A DNA stretch of 64,000 nt from Rhizopus sp. PT2906 (Eukaryota; Mucoromycota; Mucoromycetes; Mucorales; Rhizopodaceae), in NCBI GenBank assembly GCA_025529335.1, contig JAMYHX010000042.1, positions 1-64,000 on the forward strand, written 5' to 3'. Positions 43,867 through 56,789 of the stretch are shown here, one piece after another (position 1 is the stretch's first letter; each line of letters starts with the position of its first letter). Both the position numbers and the translations under genes were made by a program. The notes beneath the pieces were generated by a model. That model was not told the DNA's origin and ran no database searches. It worked only from the letters and a program-made list of their open reading frames with translations.

Positions 43867-46435
43867 TTCACTACTTCAGACAGCAAGACTAAAAGATTAT
43901 GCTTACAGAGGAAGCCTATCAACTTTGAGGAACATTTCTCACAGTTGATTGACATGCTTAACGGCATCTACTCATTTTCTCAGAAACAACCACAAATTAA
44001 GGGAATGACGATGTATCAGTAAATATATTCTTTAATATGCATTAATTATACTTTATTCAACTTCATCATTAGAATTGTTTATGACCTCTGTGTAGCTTCT
44101 CCAAGGTCTTTCTCTGACAAGGTGTTCTCTGGAATAGCAGAGTATATTGATGCACATACAGTTAATCAGTGCAGAGTAAAAAACAATAAAAAAAAGGTCT
44201 GTTTTTGTATGATTTGTCTTATCTCTCTCTCTCTTTATTGCAGTTCATACTATCTCACGATGATGTTGTTACAGCATATGCAAATGCATTCGAACGATTC
44301 GCTCTAGCTGCAGAATATATGTCTAGAGGATGCTGTTATCTGGATCGTATCCATAGCACCAGTCAGCTCAATCGAGGTGGGAAATACAAAAAGCAAAATG
44401 TGGAGGCTGTTGCTTTATTACTCTGGAAGAACAACGTGCTGTTTACAATCAGAGACAAGTTTCAAAATAAGCTGTTCTATCAAGTATTTGAGTGGATTCG
44501 ACAAGATAGAAACGGGATTGAGGCGCCTCATAATATCATCAAGTCAGTTGTTACATCACTTGTGCAGGTAAACGCATTTACAGATCAACCATTACAACTT
44601 TATATCGAGGAATTTGAGCGACCCTATCTTGTTCACACAAAACGATATTATGCAGCCGAGGCTGCTAGAGAAATCGCAACAGGAAGCATCAGTCATTTTA
44701 TGAAACAGGCTAATCATCGTCTTCAACAAGAGATTATACGAAACAACCAGTACTGTCATTCAACTTCCCATGGAAGAATTGTAAGAGAATTTGAAGCACA
44801 GTACATCATGGCTTATCAAGATCGTATTGTCGATGAATTTGAAGACATGTTGAAAAATGAAAGATTTGAAGGTTTATATCGTGAATGAAATAGTGAAAAA
44901 GGCTGACATGATTCATTAGATTGCACCTTGGCCTATAAACTCTTGAGCCGTATACCGGATGGTTTGAAGTCAATATTAGAGATTTATGAAAATTATATTA
45001 CAAAGTTAGGCAAGGAATTGCTCTCACAATTAGGATCAAGCACAGTAAAGAATCCCAAATCTTATGTCGATCAGCTACTTGTATTACATAAAAAGTACTA
45101 TCAAGTCAATCAACAAGTATTTGAATCACAGCCTCTATTTACAGCCGCAACAGATAAAGCACTCAGAGTGATCGTGAATGATTCATCCTTTTCAAGTGGC
45201 CCAGAAACACTTGCACGTTATTGTGATATGATGTTAAAGAGAAATACCGCGAAAAAGGAGATGAGTGTAGCTGGTCAGCGAAAAAGATTGACGAAGGATG
45301 TTGAGGATGATCAAGAGGATCAAGAAGAGCGCGTCATGAAGATGATTACTCTATTTAAATACGTGGATGATAAAGACATATTTCAAAAGTTTTACTCTAG
45401 AATGTTGGCTAAGCGTTTAATCTATAATGCTTCATCATCTGAAGAACTGGAAATCAACATGATTAATCGATTAAAAGAGATATGTGGTGTGGAATACACT
45501 AGTAAACTGAACAAGATGTTTACAGATATATCCCTAAGCAGTGATTTGAACAGCAAATTTAAAGCTTACCTAAAGGAAAATAAGTTACAGGCTCAAGGTA
45601 TGATATATATATATATATAGCAAATGAGAGAATATATGACTTATAAAATGCTAGGTACTGTGGAAACACTTGTATTGACAGCTGGTGCATGGCCACTCAA
45701 TCAAAAGGAAGACACGACAACCGTTACAAACAAGCTACTGATTCCTTCAAGCGTAAGAATATATGAAAGTTGATTATAGCCAAACTAACATGACGATAGC
45801 TTGAAAACAACATAACATGGTTTGAAAACTTTTACAACAGCCACTATAGTGGCAGAAAGTTGCTCTGGCAATGGAATCTGACGAGAGGTGAAGTACGTGT
45901 GAATCATTGTGATAAGAATTATGAGCTTCAAGTGAGCCTGCATCAGATGATCTTGCTTTTACTCTTTAATGAACATGAATGTATGACATTGAAGGATATC
46001 ATGAATCGTTCTGGATTGAACCTTGGAGATACCATGCGTAGTTTACGACCACTTATCGAAATACGGTTACTCGACGCAGAGGATAAATTGGATGAGGATA
46101 GTGAAATCAAAGTGAATGCTTCATTTACAAACAAAAGAACGAAAATAAAGCTCAGTACTACAGCTACGCAACAACAGAATGATAACCAACAAGAAAGTCA
46201 AGCAGCCAGGAAATCAGTAGAGGAAGATCGAAGAATGTATATACAAGCTGCTATTGTCCGCATCATGAAATCAAGACAAACATTGACACATGTACAACTC
46301 ATACAAGAAATCCTAGATCAATCCAACTTTAGGTTTTCTCCTTCAGTCTCTTTGATCAAAAAATGCATTGAACAACTTTTAGAGAAGCAATTTATTGCTA
46401 GGCAAGATAGAGATTGCTATGTGTATGTTGCGTAG
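43867..46435 (+). CDS. Cullin, Cul2/Cul1-like E3 ligase scaffold
   Basis: Six exons (43867-44018, 44073-44196, 44244-44871, 44920-45597, 45655-45752, 45800-46435) give 771 residues, the standard cullin length. The N-terminal cullin repeat includes PINFEEHFSQLIDMLNGIY and the stalk ERFALAAEYMSRGCCYLDR. The cullin-homology domain has FKYVDDKDIFQKFYSRMLAK and LLFNEHECMTLKDI. The C-terminal winged helix holds the neddylation lysine in IQAAIVRIMKSRQTL and ends CYVYVA. That last stretch looks closest to Cul2 or Cul1. Start choice: the ATG at 43867 (MFTTSDSKTKRL) is favoured over 43831, which would add a hydrophobic leader. Confidence 0.9.
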
Positions 46436-46721
46436 TCCAAACTCCGAATATGGCTTTTAAATGTCATTCACACCTTTTCAACCATTACATTGTCTTTCTT
46501 TCTTTTCCTTCCCCTTTCCTCTACTTGACTCGCCCTGTTAACTTTTTTTTCTTATATAAACATACCTATTCTCCTCTCTCTCTCTCTCCCCACAATTTGT
46601 TAGATAGCATAAAAAAGAAATGGAATAAAATCAACCTCTAGAAAAGGGCCATTTTTATACATATATTTTATTCCAAGAACAAAAAAGACATACACACACA
46701 GACACATACACATATTTTATA

Positions 46722-49700
46722 ATGAACCTTGAAGAACTTAAAGAAATTCAAACAAATGAAATCGAAGCTTTAAAGGCTATTTTTATGGAAGACTATCAAG
46801 AAGTTGTCAACAAGACAGCTTGGAAGGTATATTGGCTCCTTTTTTTTTTAAAAAAAAAAAATTCTGACTCTATCCAAAGGTTGCTCACACAGATCCTGAA
46901 TTCATATTACACTTGCGTCCATTAGGCGTTGAGGGAGACGAAGCTCATGTTACAGTTGATCTCAAAGTACGATTTCCTCGATCTTATCCCAACAAACCAC
47001 CCGAACTACACCTGATCAATCCTCAAGGTTTATCACCACATTTAGTTCAACAACTATCAACCTCACTTCAAAAAGCAGCACATGAACTATTAGGTCAAGA
47101 GATGATGTATGATCTAAGCGATCATGTCCGTGCATTTTTAGCTAATCACAACATGCCTCCATCAGCTACATCAAAACTCACATTGCATGAGCAAATGATT
47201 ATCAGAAATGAACAAGACTTGAAGGTTGAAAAGGAGCGTGAACTAGAAGAACTCGACAGAATCAGAAAAGAACGCGAAGCTGAGTTACGCGTTCAGTCAG
47301 ATATGATGAATGAAAAAATTCAGCAAGATATTGAAAGAAAGAGGGAACATGCCCGTGCAGCGATGGAACAGCGACAACAGAGGCTTGTTGGATTTACTGA
47401 TACGGCAGAGGATGATTTTCATCTGGATATGCAAGATATAAACCCTGGATTTGAGTCAAGTGGCGATATTAAATTCATCACATTCGAAAACATGGTCAAT
47501 GTGCCTATTGACAAGGAAGAAAAAGATGTTATCTCAAAGACTATATCCTTCCACACAGTCGCACTAGGCCCTTGTCTAGGAAAAGGTGTTGTTGGGGAAA
47601 CCTTTACGGCACAACCTGTTAATTATAAACTTATGGGAACGAATAGTGCTTCTGAAGATGTGGATAACTTACTACTACCAGCTTTATTAGCAGTCAAAAG
47701 AGTGGACATATCTGGATCATATTATACAACACAGGCTGGGAAAAGAAAGCTACAGGATATTGAAAGAGAATTAGATCGATTAAGGACCATTAGACATCCT
47801 CATATTGTAAATATTTATGATGCTCGATTGGATCGTAGTGAAATGGATAGAAATTCTTGGATCTTGCATGTTTTGATGGAATATGAACAAGGAGGAAGTT
47901 TATATGATCTGTTAAAGAAATGTGGTGGTGGATTAAGGTTGACAATTGTTCGCAAGTACATGAAACAACTGTTATGGGCCTTAAATCACATACATTTGAG
48001 TGGATTCGTTTGCAAAGGTAAAAAAAAAAAGGGGGGAAAGGCTTAAACTAACACTTATACATAGAAATTCGTTCCCATACTATATTCTGTAGCAGCAATC
48101 AATCTGTCAAGTTAGCCGACATTAGTTATAACAAAAGATTACATGGTATTGTATTTTAATCAGTCCTTGATGAAATAGTATGGCTGACTTGCTCCTATAG
48201 ATTTAAACAAGTCCAATTCTTTGGTCGAGCGCTCTGAAGATACATCAAGTTCAGAATTGACCATTTCTTGGCTCTCTCCTGAAGTACGAGAAAGACCTGG
48301 AGTCTATGGTCGAAAGAACGATATTTGGTGTCTTGGCGTCGTTTTTATCGAAATGATTTGGGGAGTGGAAGTGACAAAAGAATTTGGTGACTTTGATGCG
48401 TTTATGCGTACAGCTTCTACTGAGATACCTGCCGCTGCCAACATTTTTGCAAGAAGAATACTAGAACCGGATCCAAAAAAGAGACCAACTGCCATTGACC
48501 TAATGAATGATCCATTCTTTGCAGGCGATACAGACTCTGTGATCTCAGAACAAGTTGCAGAGCCTGTTATTACAGGAAATGGTAAGATGAAATGTATTAC
48601 GAAAGGCAACAGTTACTGACTTTATACAAGTTGCACCGCATATTCACTCTAGTAAAAGTAATATCAGAGGCAGAGCTCCTCTGATGACGATGGCATCCGA
48701 GCCCCTCATGTTGCCTCCTCCAGTCAATGCACTTGCTCCCCAACAACTTTACGAACCATCCAACTATGTCGGTGCAAGGAATAGCACGTCAAATATATCA
48801 AATGATATTGCAGCTTTGAATTTCACAGCATCACGTTATAAGACTGACTTTGAAGAGATTGAGTTTTTAGGAAAAGGCGGGTTTGGTGAAGTCATCAAAG
48901 TGAGAAATCGCTTAGATGGCAGACTATATGCGATCAAGAAAATTCGATTGGATCCAAAAGATAGCGAAGATTTGAAAAAGATATTAAGAGAAGTTCATTC
49001 ATTATCCAGTCTTCACCATCAATACGTGGTACGATATTTTGCTACTTGGTTTGAAGACGAAGATGGATCAAATCTTAAAGGGAGCGCTAGTGACAGTGAA
49101 GGCTTTTCAGATGAAGATGATTTAGAGGAGTCAGAATATGATGAAGAAGATGGTGACGTTAGCGCTTATAAACAATTTGATGACTTTTTGTCAATTGATA
49201 AGCATAGATCAAAGAGCAAAAGCAGGAGTTATTCAGCTATTCGCTTTGATGATGACACAAGCACAAGTGCAAGCAGTGATAGTGATGCTGATTTCGTTTC
49301 AGAGGACGACGATGATGATGGTTCGGATTTCATATCCTTTGCACCAGACAGTGCAGATAATAATACAGCCACTGCTGGAGAAAGCACGAGCAGTTCAGTT
49401 ACCCCGACTACAAACAAAGCCAAAATGACTTTAATGAAAAAAGCTGTAGACAATACAAGGAAAAGAAGCAAAGAAGACAAAAGCTCAGATAGTCAACGAC
49501 AGCATCAACGCACTAGGGTTCTGTACATTCAAATGGAATACTGTGAAAAGAAGACCCTGCGTGATGTTATTGATGAAGGCATTGACGAGCAAGAGGCTTG
49601 GAGGCTTTTCAGACAAGTATTAGAAGGCCTAGTTCATATACACTCCCAAGGAATGATTCATCGCGATCTAAAGCCTGCCAATATTTTCTTGGACTCCAAT

Positions 49701-52406
49701 AATGATGTTAAAATTGGTGATTTCGGACTGGCTACTTCAAATCAGACCCTAGCAGATGGACAAATTTTCTCTCGTACTGCAAGTCAGGTTAGACTGTTTA
49801 ATCAACCTGGAGAGAATAGCAATATATCTACAAGTTATACTGGCTACTCTACTTCAAGTCAGCACAACTTGGAAGAAAGCATGACCACTGGTGTTGGTAC
49901 TACCTTTTATGTGTCTCCTGAAGTTATGTCAAACCCAACAACTGGCACAACATCTGGTATGCGATACAATCAAAAAGTAGACATGTTCTCGCTTGGTGTC
50001 ATCTTTTTTGAAATGTGCTATCAATTTTCAACAGGAATGCAACGCGCTGTTGTACTGAACGAACTCCGTAATGGTAAATTCCCAGAAGATTTCCCTACAA
50101 ACTACACCAACCAAAAGAGAATCATTACCATGCTATTGTCCCCTCAACCGAAGGATCGTCCAAATAGTTTTGAATTATTACGAAGCGATCTTTTGCCACC
50201 CAAACTTGAGGATGAATATATCAAAGAATGTGTGCGAACAATAGCTAACCCCAACACACCATACTACGACAAGCTGATGTCTGCCATGTTTTCACAATCA
50301 GCAGATAGACTGAAAGATCTTACCTATGATTATCAAACAAGCATGGAAATACCTTTTGATCAGTATAGTCATATATTCTTTGATCGAATTAGGGAACAAA
50401 TGACCAAGATATTCCGACGACATGGCGCCATTGATATATCCGCTCCTTTATTGATTCCAAAAAATAACTTGTACGAGTGGAACTGGAAGAATCCAGTCTA
50501 TCTCATGGACTCACGAGGCTCTTTAAATCAACTTCCCTATGATCAAACAGTTCCTTTTGCACGATTTGTCTCACGTCAAAAGGGGTTCCCAGAGTTGAAG
50601 CGGTTTACCTTTGACAGAGTGTATCGAGAAAACCAGAGTGGAGGTCAACCTGAAGCTGTTCTTGAAGCTGATTTTGATATTGTTCATCGAGAGACTGCAG
50701 CGCCCATGGTTCCAGATGCAGAAGTGCTTAAGGTGGTAGAGGAAGTATTAGAAGAGCTACCACCTTATAAAAATGGAGGATTTTATTTTATGGTGAATCA
50801 TACTAATATTGCTGATCTCATATTAGACAGCTGTCGTGTTCCTCCAGATATCCGTAAAGGAGTGCTCGTGGCATTATCCAGTTTGGGAAGAGCTCCCTCT
50901 TTTGCTGCTGTGAGAAACGTATTGAAGCTAAAGTTTCACTTGCAACGAAGCGTATTAGATGAACTTTCCTCATTTAATATTTATGGTAAGAGCAACGTAA
51001 TTAAAAAGAGGGCACGATGTCTAATACTCATCTATAGGTGATTTGGAGACAGTTGCGAGAAAGGTTGAAGCTTTATTAAGTGGCAGCCACAAAGCCGTGT
51101 TTAAAGAGAATATTAGTGCGTTAAGAACTCTACTTAACGTAAGCAAATATATTGGAATCCATCACAAAATTGTCTTTCATCCCTTGCTGGTTTACAACAA
51201 CCACTTTTACAAGGGTGGTATGGTATTTGAAGCAGTTACGGATACGATTGATTCGAAGCGTAAGGATGTGCTGGCAGTAGGCGGCAGATACGATTTCCTC
51301 ATTCAGCATTTTGCTCATCCCAATGCCACTGCAAACCGTAAACTTCGTGCTGTGGGGGTCAACATTGCTGTCCAAAAACTCATCAGACATTTGGACATGC
51401 ACCAATCTGAACAAGTTAAACATTTGATGAAGGCAAAGAATGAAAAGATGCGAAGCTTTGGTTTATGGGCTCCTAAACGATGTGATGTATATGTTGCAAG
51501 TTTTGGTAAAGTTCTATTGCAAGAAAGGCTGGACCTTGTTCACGAACTTTGGAGTCATGGTATTCGAGCTCAATTCCAATATGATGATGAGGAACAAAAC
51601 AATCTTTCACCAGAAGATCTTGTGTCTCTCTGTAAGAAAGCATGTATCAACTGGGTCGTGATTGTAAAGCATAAGAACTCAGAGAGCAATAAGGGAGAAA
51701 CGACTGTGAAAGTAAAGGATGTTTTGAGACGAACAGAAACTGAAGTCAGCAAAACAGACTTATGTCAATGGCTCACAGCAGAAATAAATGAACAGATAAG
51801 AGTTGATTCCATAGCAAGAGTTAGAAATAAGCACGAGCTAAAGTCAAAGGATGCTTCGGATTCTGGTAAGTATAGTACAAGCATGACTTTTTTTTTTTTT
51901 TTACTTTACTAAACTATTTCTATCAGTACGCAATGATCCATTCTCATTAGAATTATCCAAAGGTGAAGGCATAGAACAAAAGAAGATGGCTTTCGATGTG
52001 AATATAGTGTTTAGTGAAAGTCGAGGCAAAGAACGTACAAAGATCAAGCACAAGCATAAAACTGCAATTACTGACAAAGGTAAACACTACAACAATAGCT
52101 AATACATATCTAATACCATTTTCATTAGCCATTCATCGAATTTCACCTATTATCGAAGACTTGAAGAAAGATGTGCAAGTAGTCGCATTTGATCTACCAA
52201 AAGACGTTGTACGATATATGGTTGGATATAACTTTTGGCAGGATGACGACTATAAAAAACTATTAGAACATATAAATGTAAATCAGCAAGATACCCTCTC
52301 GAAAGTAAGACAAGCTGTTCAAAAATTAATCAATGCCAAACACAGGTGCGTATGGCTTTATTCACATAAAGATGACTTTGCCTTGCTTTGCTGTTTGCCT
52401 CAATAA
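46722..52406 (+). CDS. GCN2: GCN2 eIF2-alpha kinase
   Basis: This sensor of uncharged tRNA phosphorylates eIF2-alpha during amino-acid starvation. Eight exons (46722-46826, 46880-48017, 48065-48145, 48201-48581, 48631-50985, 51038-51865, 51927-52079, 52129-52406) give 1772 residues. Domains in order are: RWD (residues 1-130, NEIEALKAIFMEDYQEV), a charged helix, a pseudokinase without HRD or DFG motifs (about 250-600), and the active kinase from LGKGGFGEVIKVRNR. A Ser/Asp-rich insert follows, then HRDLKPANIF and DFGLAT. A HisRS-like domain (about 1080-1550, TFDRVYRENQSGGQPEAVLE) and a C-terminal domain (WQDDDYKKLLEHI) complete it. Intron 1 contains the T10A12 tract. RRP8 starts only 94 bp after the stop. 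Confidence 0.96.
46840..46861. repeat. T10A12 self-complementary tract in GCN2 intron 1
   Basis: Ten T followed by twelve A inside the 53-nt first intron of GCN2, taking up almost half of it. Confidence 0.85.
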
Positions 52407-52499
52407 AATAAATTGTAAATTTTTAAACCCACACACGCTCATAAGCCCCCATATGCAACTACCCTTTTTTCTGTAATTTTTTTTTTTTATTTCCTTACT

Positions 52500-54045
52500 A
52501 TGCAGCCATTGTTCGAAGCTTCAGGCTGGGCACTTCCAAAGAAGATCGCACCACAAGACGTGAAAAAAGCCAATAAAAAGAAAACCAATGAGGAACAATC
52601 AAAAGAAGTAAAAGCTACAAAAGAAGCTGATCAGCTTCAGGCTCAACTTTCAACTTTGACATCGTCAAAAAAGAAGGCAAAAAACAACAAAAAGAGAGTA
52701 TTGGAAGAGGAAGGAAACAGAGCTGAAAAGCCAAATCAGAAAAAGATCAAGCATGACAACAGTAAAAAAGTTGAACAAAAGAATGAAAAAAAGGAAAAGA
52801 TAGAAAATAAACCAGTAAAGAAAGAAAAGCTTCAACAAAAGAAGAAGTTACAAGAGGTATGCTCTCTTTTAGTAAGAAAGCAGAATGATTAACATCTTTA
52901 TTCTTCATAGTTACTAGCTAAAACGAACAAAACAAAGCCTGAACAAACAAAACCTGCTCATGATAACGAAAAGACATTGAAAACAACAACTCAGGAGAAG
53001 CAAAAGACACCACAGACACCAGTCAATAACAAAACAGACTTGGATGCAGGCCTTACTCCCTTACAGCGCAAAATGAAAGAAAAGTTATCGGGAGCCAGAT
53101 TCCGTTGGTTGAATGAACAACTGTACACTACTCCTGGTGACAAATCATTCAAGTTATTCCAAGAAAAACCCGAATTATTTGATGAGGTAAAGGATGCACA
53201 CTGAATATTACTATGTATGGCGTATTAAAAGTTCAATAGTATCATGAGGGTTTCCGTCATCAAGTCGAATCATGGCCAGTCAATCCTGTAGATGTGATTA
53301 TCGATCAACTTAGACGCCTTCCAAAGAGCACTGTCATCGCTGATCTCGGCTGTGGTGATGCGATGATTGCTCAGACTTTGAAGAATCACAAGGTATTAAG
53401 CTTTGATTTAATAGCCAAGAATGATTTTGTCACCGCATGTGATATATCCAAGGTAAGCTATGATGAAATAGAGGCTATAGAATCTCCATTCTGAATGTAT
53501 ATTGAACTATAGTTACCACTTGAAGCAAATTCAGTAGATGTTGCAGTGTTTTCATTATCTTTGATGGGTACAAACTATATCGACTTCTTGAAAGAGGCAC
53601 ATCGTGTTTTGAAAGTTGGGTAAGAAAAAAGCGAGCCATCATCTTATGTGTGTGTATATATTGACCTATTCTATCATCTTTCAATGTAGTGGTGAATTGA
53701 AGATAGCAGAGGTTGTGAGTAGATTTAGTGATGTTGATGCATTCATCACTCTTTTGGAGGAACTTGGCTTTGATTTTATGGATAAGGTAAGGGTTAAGTT
53801 GGTTGTTAATGAGAGATCATATGAATGAATTATGTTATTAGGATGACGACAATAAAATGTTCATCATGTTATATTTTACAAAGCAACCAAACTATGAAGA
53901 AGAGATAGAGGATGAAGTATTAGCTGGATTAAGCAAAACACAAAAGAGAGCACTCAAGAAAGGTGCAGGATTAACCACACCAAAAGCCAAACTTCAGAAA
54001 AAGGCACAGAAACTATTAAAACCATGCTTGTACAAGAAGCGATAA
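52500..54045 (+). CDS. RRP8: Rrp8, 25S rRNA adenine-N1 methyltransferase
   Basis: This nucleolar SAM enzyme modifies helix 25.1 of large-subunit rRNA in yeast. Six exons (52500-52856, 52911-53186, 53240-53452, 53513-53619, 53690-53786, 53842-54045) give 417 residues. The N-terminal 170 residues are Lys-rich low complexity, as expected for a nucleolar protein. The conserved domain starts at LTPLQRKMKEKLSGARFRWL. It has motif I ADLGCGDA, the FDLIAKNDFVTACDISK strand, FSLSLMGTNYIDFLKEAHRV and ELKIAEVVSRF. The C-terminus is basic. It converges on CCDC43 with 27 bp between stops. Confidence 0.94.
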
Positions 54046-54072
54046 TAAATCATTTTAATATTTTACAATAGA

Positions 54073-54981
54073 TCACATACGTCTTCTTTCTCCTTTTTGA
54101 GTCTTCTTCCTTTCCTTGTCTAATGTCTTTTCTCTTTTCTGCTTTTCCAAGTTTTGTCTATTGCGCTCTTTCTCTTTCTCGTGTGCTTGCTTCATCTGCT
54201 CTCGTCTTATTCGTTCCTTTTCCTTGATCATTTCAGCATTGCGGTTCTCAACAAGTAAAGGATCTTTTTTTATTCATGAGCTATAAGTAAATAATGATCT
54301 CAGTCACTTACCTATAGCTGAGCTATTCTGGTGATGACTTCCTTTGCCCTTACGACGGTCCTTTTGTTGATTGTCGCCATCTTCTTTTTTCTTTTCCTTG
54401 TCTTTTTCACCTTCCTCTTCAGATACATATCCATATTCTCTCATCAGCAGTTCACGAGCTTCCTTTTCTTCCTTTGTTAGTTGCTTTTGCGACGTACACT
54501 GTGCTTCTCGTTCTTGTTTCTCTTGCTCGACTTTACGTCTTCTTTCCTCTTCTCGGACTATTAAACATGCTAAGACACAGGTCTTTTCCCCGTTCAATGT
54601 GCTTTATTTACCTTTTGCTTCTTCCAAAAGCTTAGATCGCTTTTCTTCCTCTTCTTTTTCGCGCTTCTTTACCAAGCTCTTCCATTCGTCTAATAATGTA
54701 TCGATCAAGTTTTCTGTTGATTTTTCCTAATTTAAAGCATATTCAGATCACTGATTCAATAACCCACTTTTATTCTTACAGTGGCTTCTGCTAAGAATCC
54801 TGTAATAACTTCACGCTTTTCATCGTCTTCCATTGAATCATCTTGAATAATGCCAGCAATATATTCTGAGATATCATCGTCTGTTGCAATCAATATCAAT
54901 AAAAGTCTAGTTCTCTTTTGAAGAGGTACCTTTCAACTCGATCTTTGCGAGCTCTTCTGTTACTTGCTCTAATAGGCTCAT
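54073..54981 (-). CDS. CCDC43-like coiled-coil protein
   Basis: It starts MSLLEQVTEELAKIEL at 54981, with about five short exons down to TGA at 54073. Readable parts are DDISEYIAGIIQDDSMEDDE, EKSTENLIDTLLDEWKSLVK, EARELLMREYGYVSEEEGEK and a very basic Arg/Lys/Glu coiled-coil tail ending KKTQKGERRRM. The N-terminal small helical domain followed by a charged coil matches CCDC43, a conserved protein of poorly known function. The start codon is only about 94 bp from the decayed Fanzor 3' end, so its promoter must lie within or right against the mobile element remnant. Confidence 0.8.
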
Positions 54982-55074
54982 TTGTAAAATAACTAGAAGA
55001 CTAACGAATAACAAAAGTGACTGTTAAGGAATGCACTACCGTTATAGACAGCGCATTGAATCCCAGGAGCGCCG

Positions 55075-56474
55075 TTAATCTTCTGAAGGTCTTTTGAAAG
55101 AGGGAGAACTTTCATTGTCGTGTTTTGATTTGTAAACAAAGATGCCATATATATTTAATGCACTGTTCACATCGCGATTCCAAACCGTACCACAAGATTC
55201 ACACTTGAGGACAAAGTGTACTCTTCGCTTTGATCCAGTAAGTGAGATATTATTTAATTGTTTGGATTTGCACTTGTTACAGATCTGACTCGTTAAGTAC
55301 TCATCAACCGAAACAAATTTGGTTCACTGTTGGATTGTTTGCATTTTCGTTTGATTTCTTCAGTAATTCGTTTTGTAGGTGCAGCTCGTTTTCCTTTCAT
55401 ACTTAACTAAAGAACCATTTCCGAAAGCAATGATTCGCTTCCGTTGAGAGGAGGAAGGGAGGTCAGCAGGAGATAAAGGTACATGTTTGCTTTTGTTTGG
55501 GTTTTGATTTTTAGCGCCAACTGTACTTGATATGCCATACTTTTTGCTGTTATCAAAGAGTCTTTTAACAATTTCTTGAGTTCCTTTTTGCTTGTTGATA
55601 TACGTCTTGAACTTTAACTTTTGAGGCCTATGCCATACACAGCGTTATTAAAGTACACATCATGTAAGAGAGTGGCATACCATTTATCTTGACAGTAGTA
55701 GTTATGGATTCTTTGATAGTTTTGTAGCCGTGTAGAGGCAGCTAGTAAAAATAATGTCAAATTTGCAGTTTTTAAAGTAGGCAACTCACTAATATACTTA
55801 AATGCGCCTAAGTGACACTCTTAGTGTTCTTTTCGTCTTCTTGTAGCAAGCTCCGTTTTTGACTTATTCATAGGACACAAATTGTTGGAGGAGCGAGAGT
55901 GATCAGTTCCACCACAAGAAGGATATCATGCTTGTTTTTGCTCATTACTTGTCGTCTTATTCTTTTCTTTTCCTTTTTAAGTGTTTCAGCCTTATCATTC
56001 TTGGCTTGATATTTCTTGGAGGTCTTGATGGGAGCAGAAGTAGAGCTAGTGGAAGGAGTGGGAACAGGTAATACAGCTTGAACACTTGTATCTTTGTTGA
56101 CTGCAAGCATAGACACCTTTTTATTGATGACAACATTTGAAGGATCAGGAGCAGATGCGTTTTCTTTAGCAGCTTTCAAAGAAGTACGGATGTTCTTGTC
56201 TATTACAACAATCTGTTATAAAACAGATGGAATTAATAGATGTTATCTTTACCTTTTCTAACTAATGGTGTTTCTTGAAAGTCATCACCGCATACTTCAA
56301 AAGTTATGTTCTTGAATAAGTTTGTTTGCGTTTGTGCAAACAAAGAAAGGAACCCGCGATCGACAGCTAATGAACCCTTAATAAATACCATATCGACTAT
56401 ATATCTTATATACCTGTCCCTTTATTGCGCTTTGCCTTTGGAAGCGGAGGGTCATCGTCTTTCTTTTGCTCCAT
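55075..56474 (-). pseudogene. Decayed Fanzor (eukaryotic TnpB-like RNA-guided nuclease)
   Basis: Intact 5' part: exon 1 56474-56414 (MEQKKDDDPPLPKAKRNKGT), exon 2 56366-56253 (DRGFLSLFAQTQTNLFKNIT), exon 3 from 56199 (NIRTSLKAAKENASAPDPS, then a basic region). After a frameshift near 55925 comes CGGTDHSRSSNNLCP, a Cys-rich motif I associate with Mucorales Fanzor proteins. The middle (about 55870-55620) has several stops and the RuvC-I Asp region is not recognisable. The 3' part is again clear: FGNGS, a frameshift, VDEYLTSQICNKCKSKQ, then KCESCGTVWNRDVNSALNIY. This gives two zinc-ribbon CxxC pairs and the RuvC-III Asp in RDVN. The total is too short for a full Fanzor, so an internal deletion is likely. 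The gene is dead as read. Confidence 0.85.
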
Positions 56475-56789
56475 GTTGAAGTAAAGAAAAAAGAGAAAAA
56501 GGAAAAGTAACTGTGGATAGCCTTGTCATGCTAAATTAACGATCGACAACATTGTTTTTATTAATTAATCATATTTTCTTTAATAGTAAAATGGTTCTCC
56601 ATTAAAAGAGCACTCCACTTTTGACACACTGCACTTCTTACTGTGATCCTCAAAGTAGTTATCCTTATAAAAGTAATGAATAAGGATACTAAATGACACA
56701 CGATGGTCATGAATCATCATCTAAACATCAGGAACAGTGATTGAAGAAGCAACAGTGAAGAGGGAAACGAAGAAACACAACTCCCAACG
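56475..56789. other. Spacer between Fanzor and Helitron remnants
   Basis: About 315 bp with no coding sequence seen. It includes the purine-rich 5' flank of Fanzor on its coding side, and may hold the Fanzor promoter or the point where the Helitron was cut. Confidence 0.5.

Noticed and set aside
49138..49428. 96-codon plus-strand ORF within GCN2
   Set aside because: Alternate frame of the acidic insert of GCN2.
54371..54730. 119-codon Ser-rich plus-strand ORF
   Set aside because: Antisense of the charged coiled coil of CCDC43.
52500..54981. RRP8, CCDC43 and the Fanzor remnant as one functional RNA-processing cluster
   Set aside because: Spacing is explained by compact convergent housekeeping genes next to a dead element; nothing links their functions.
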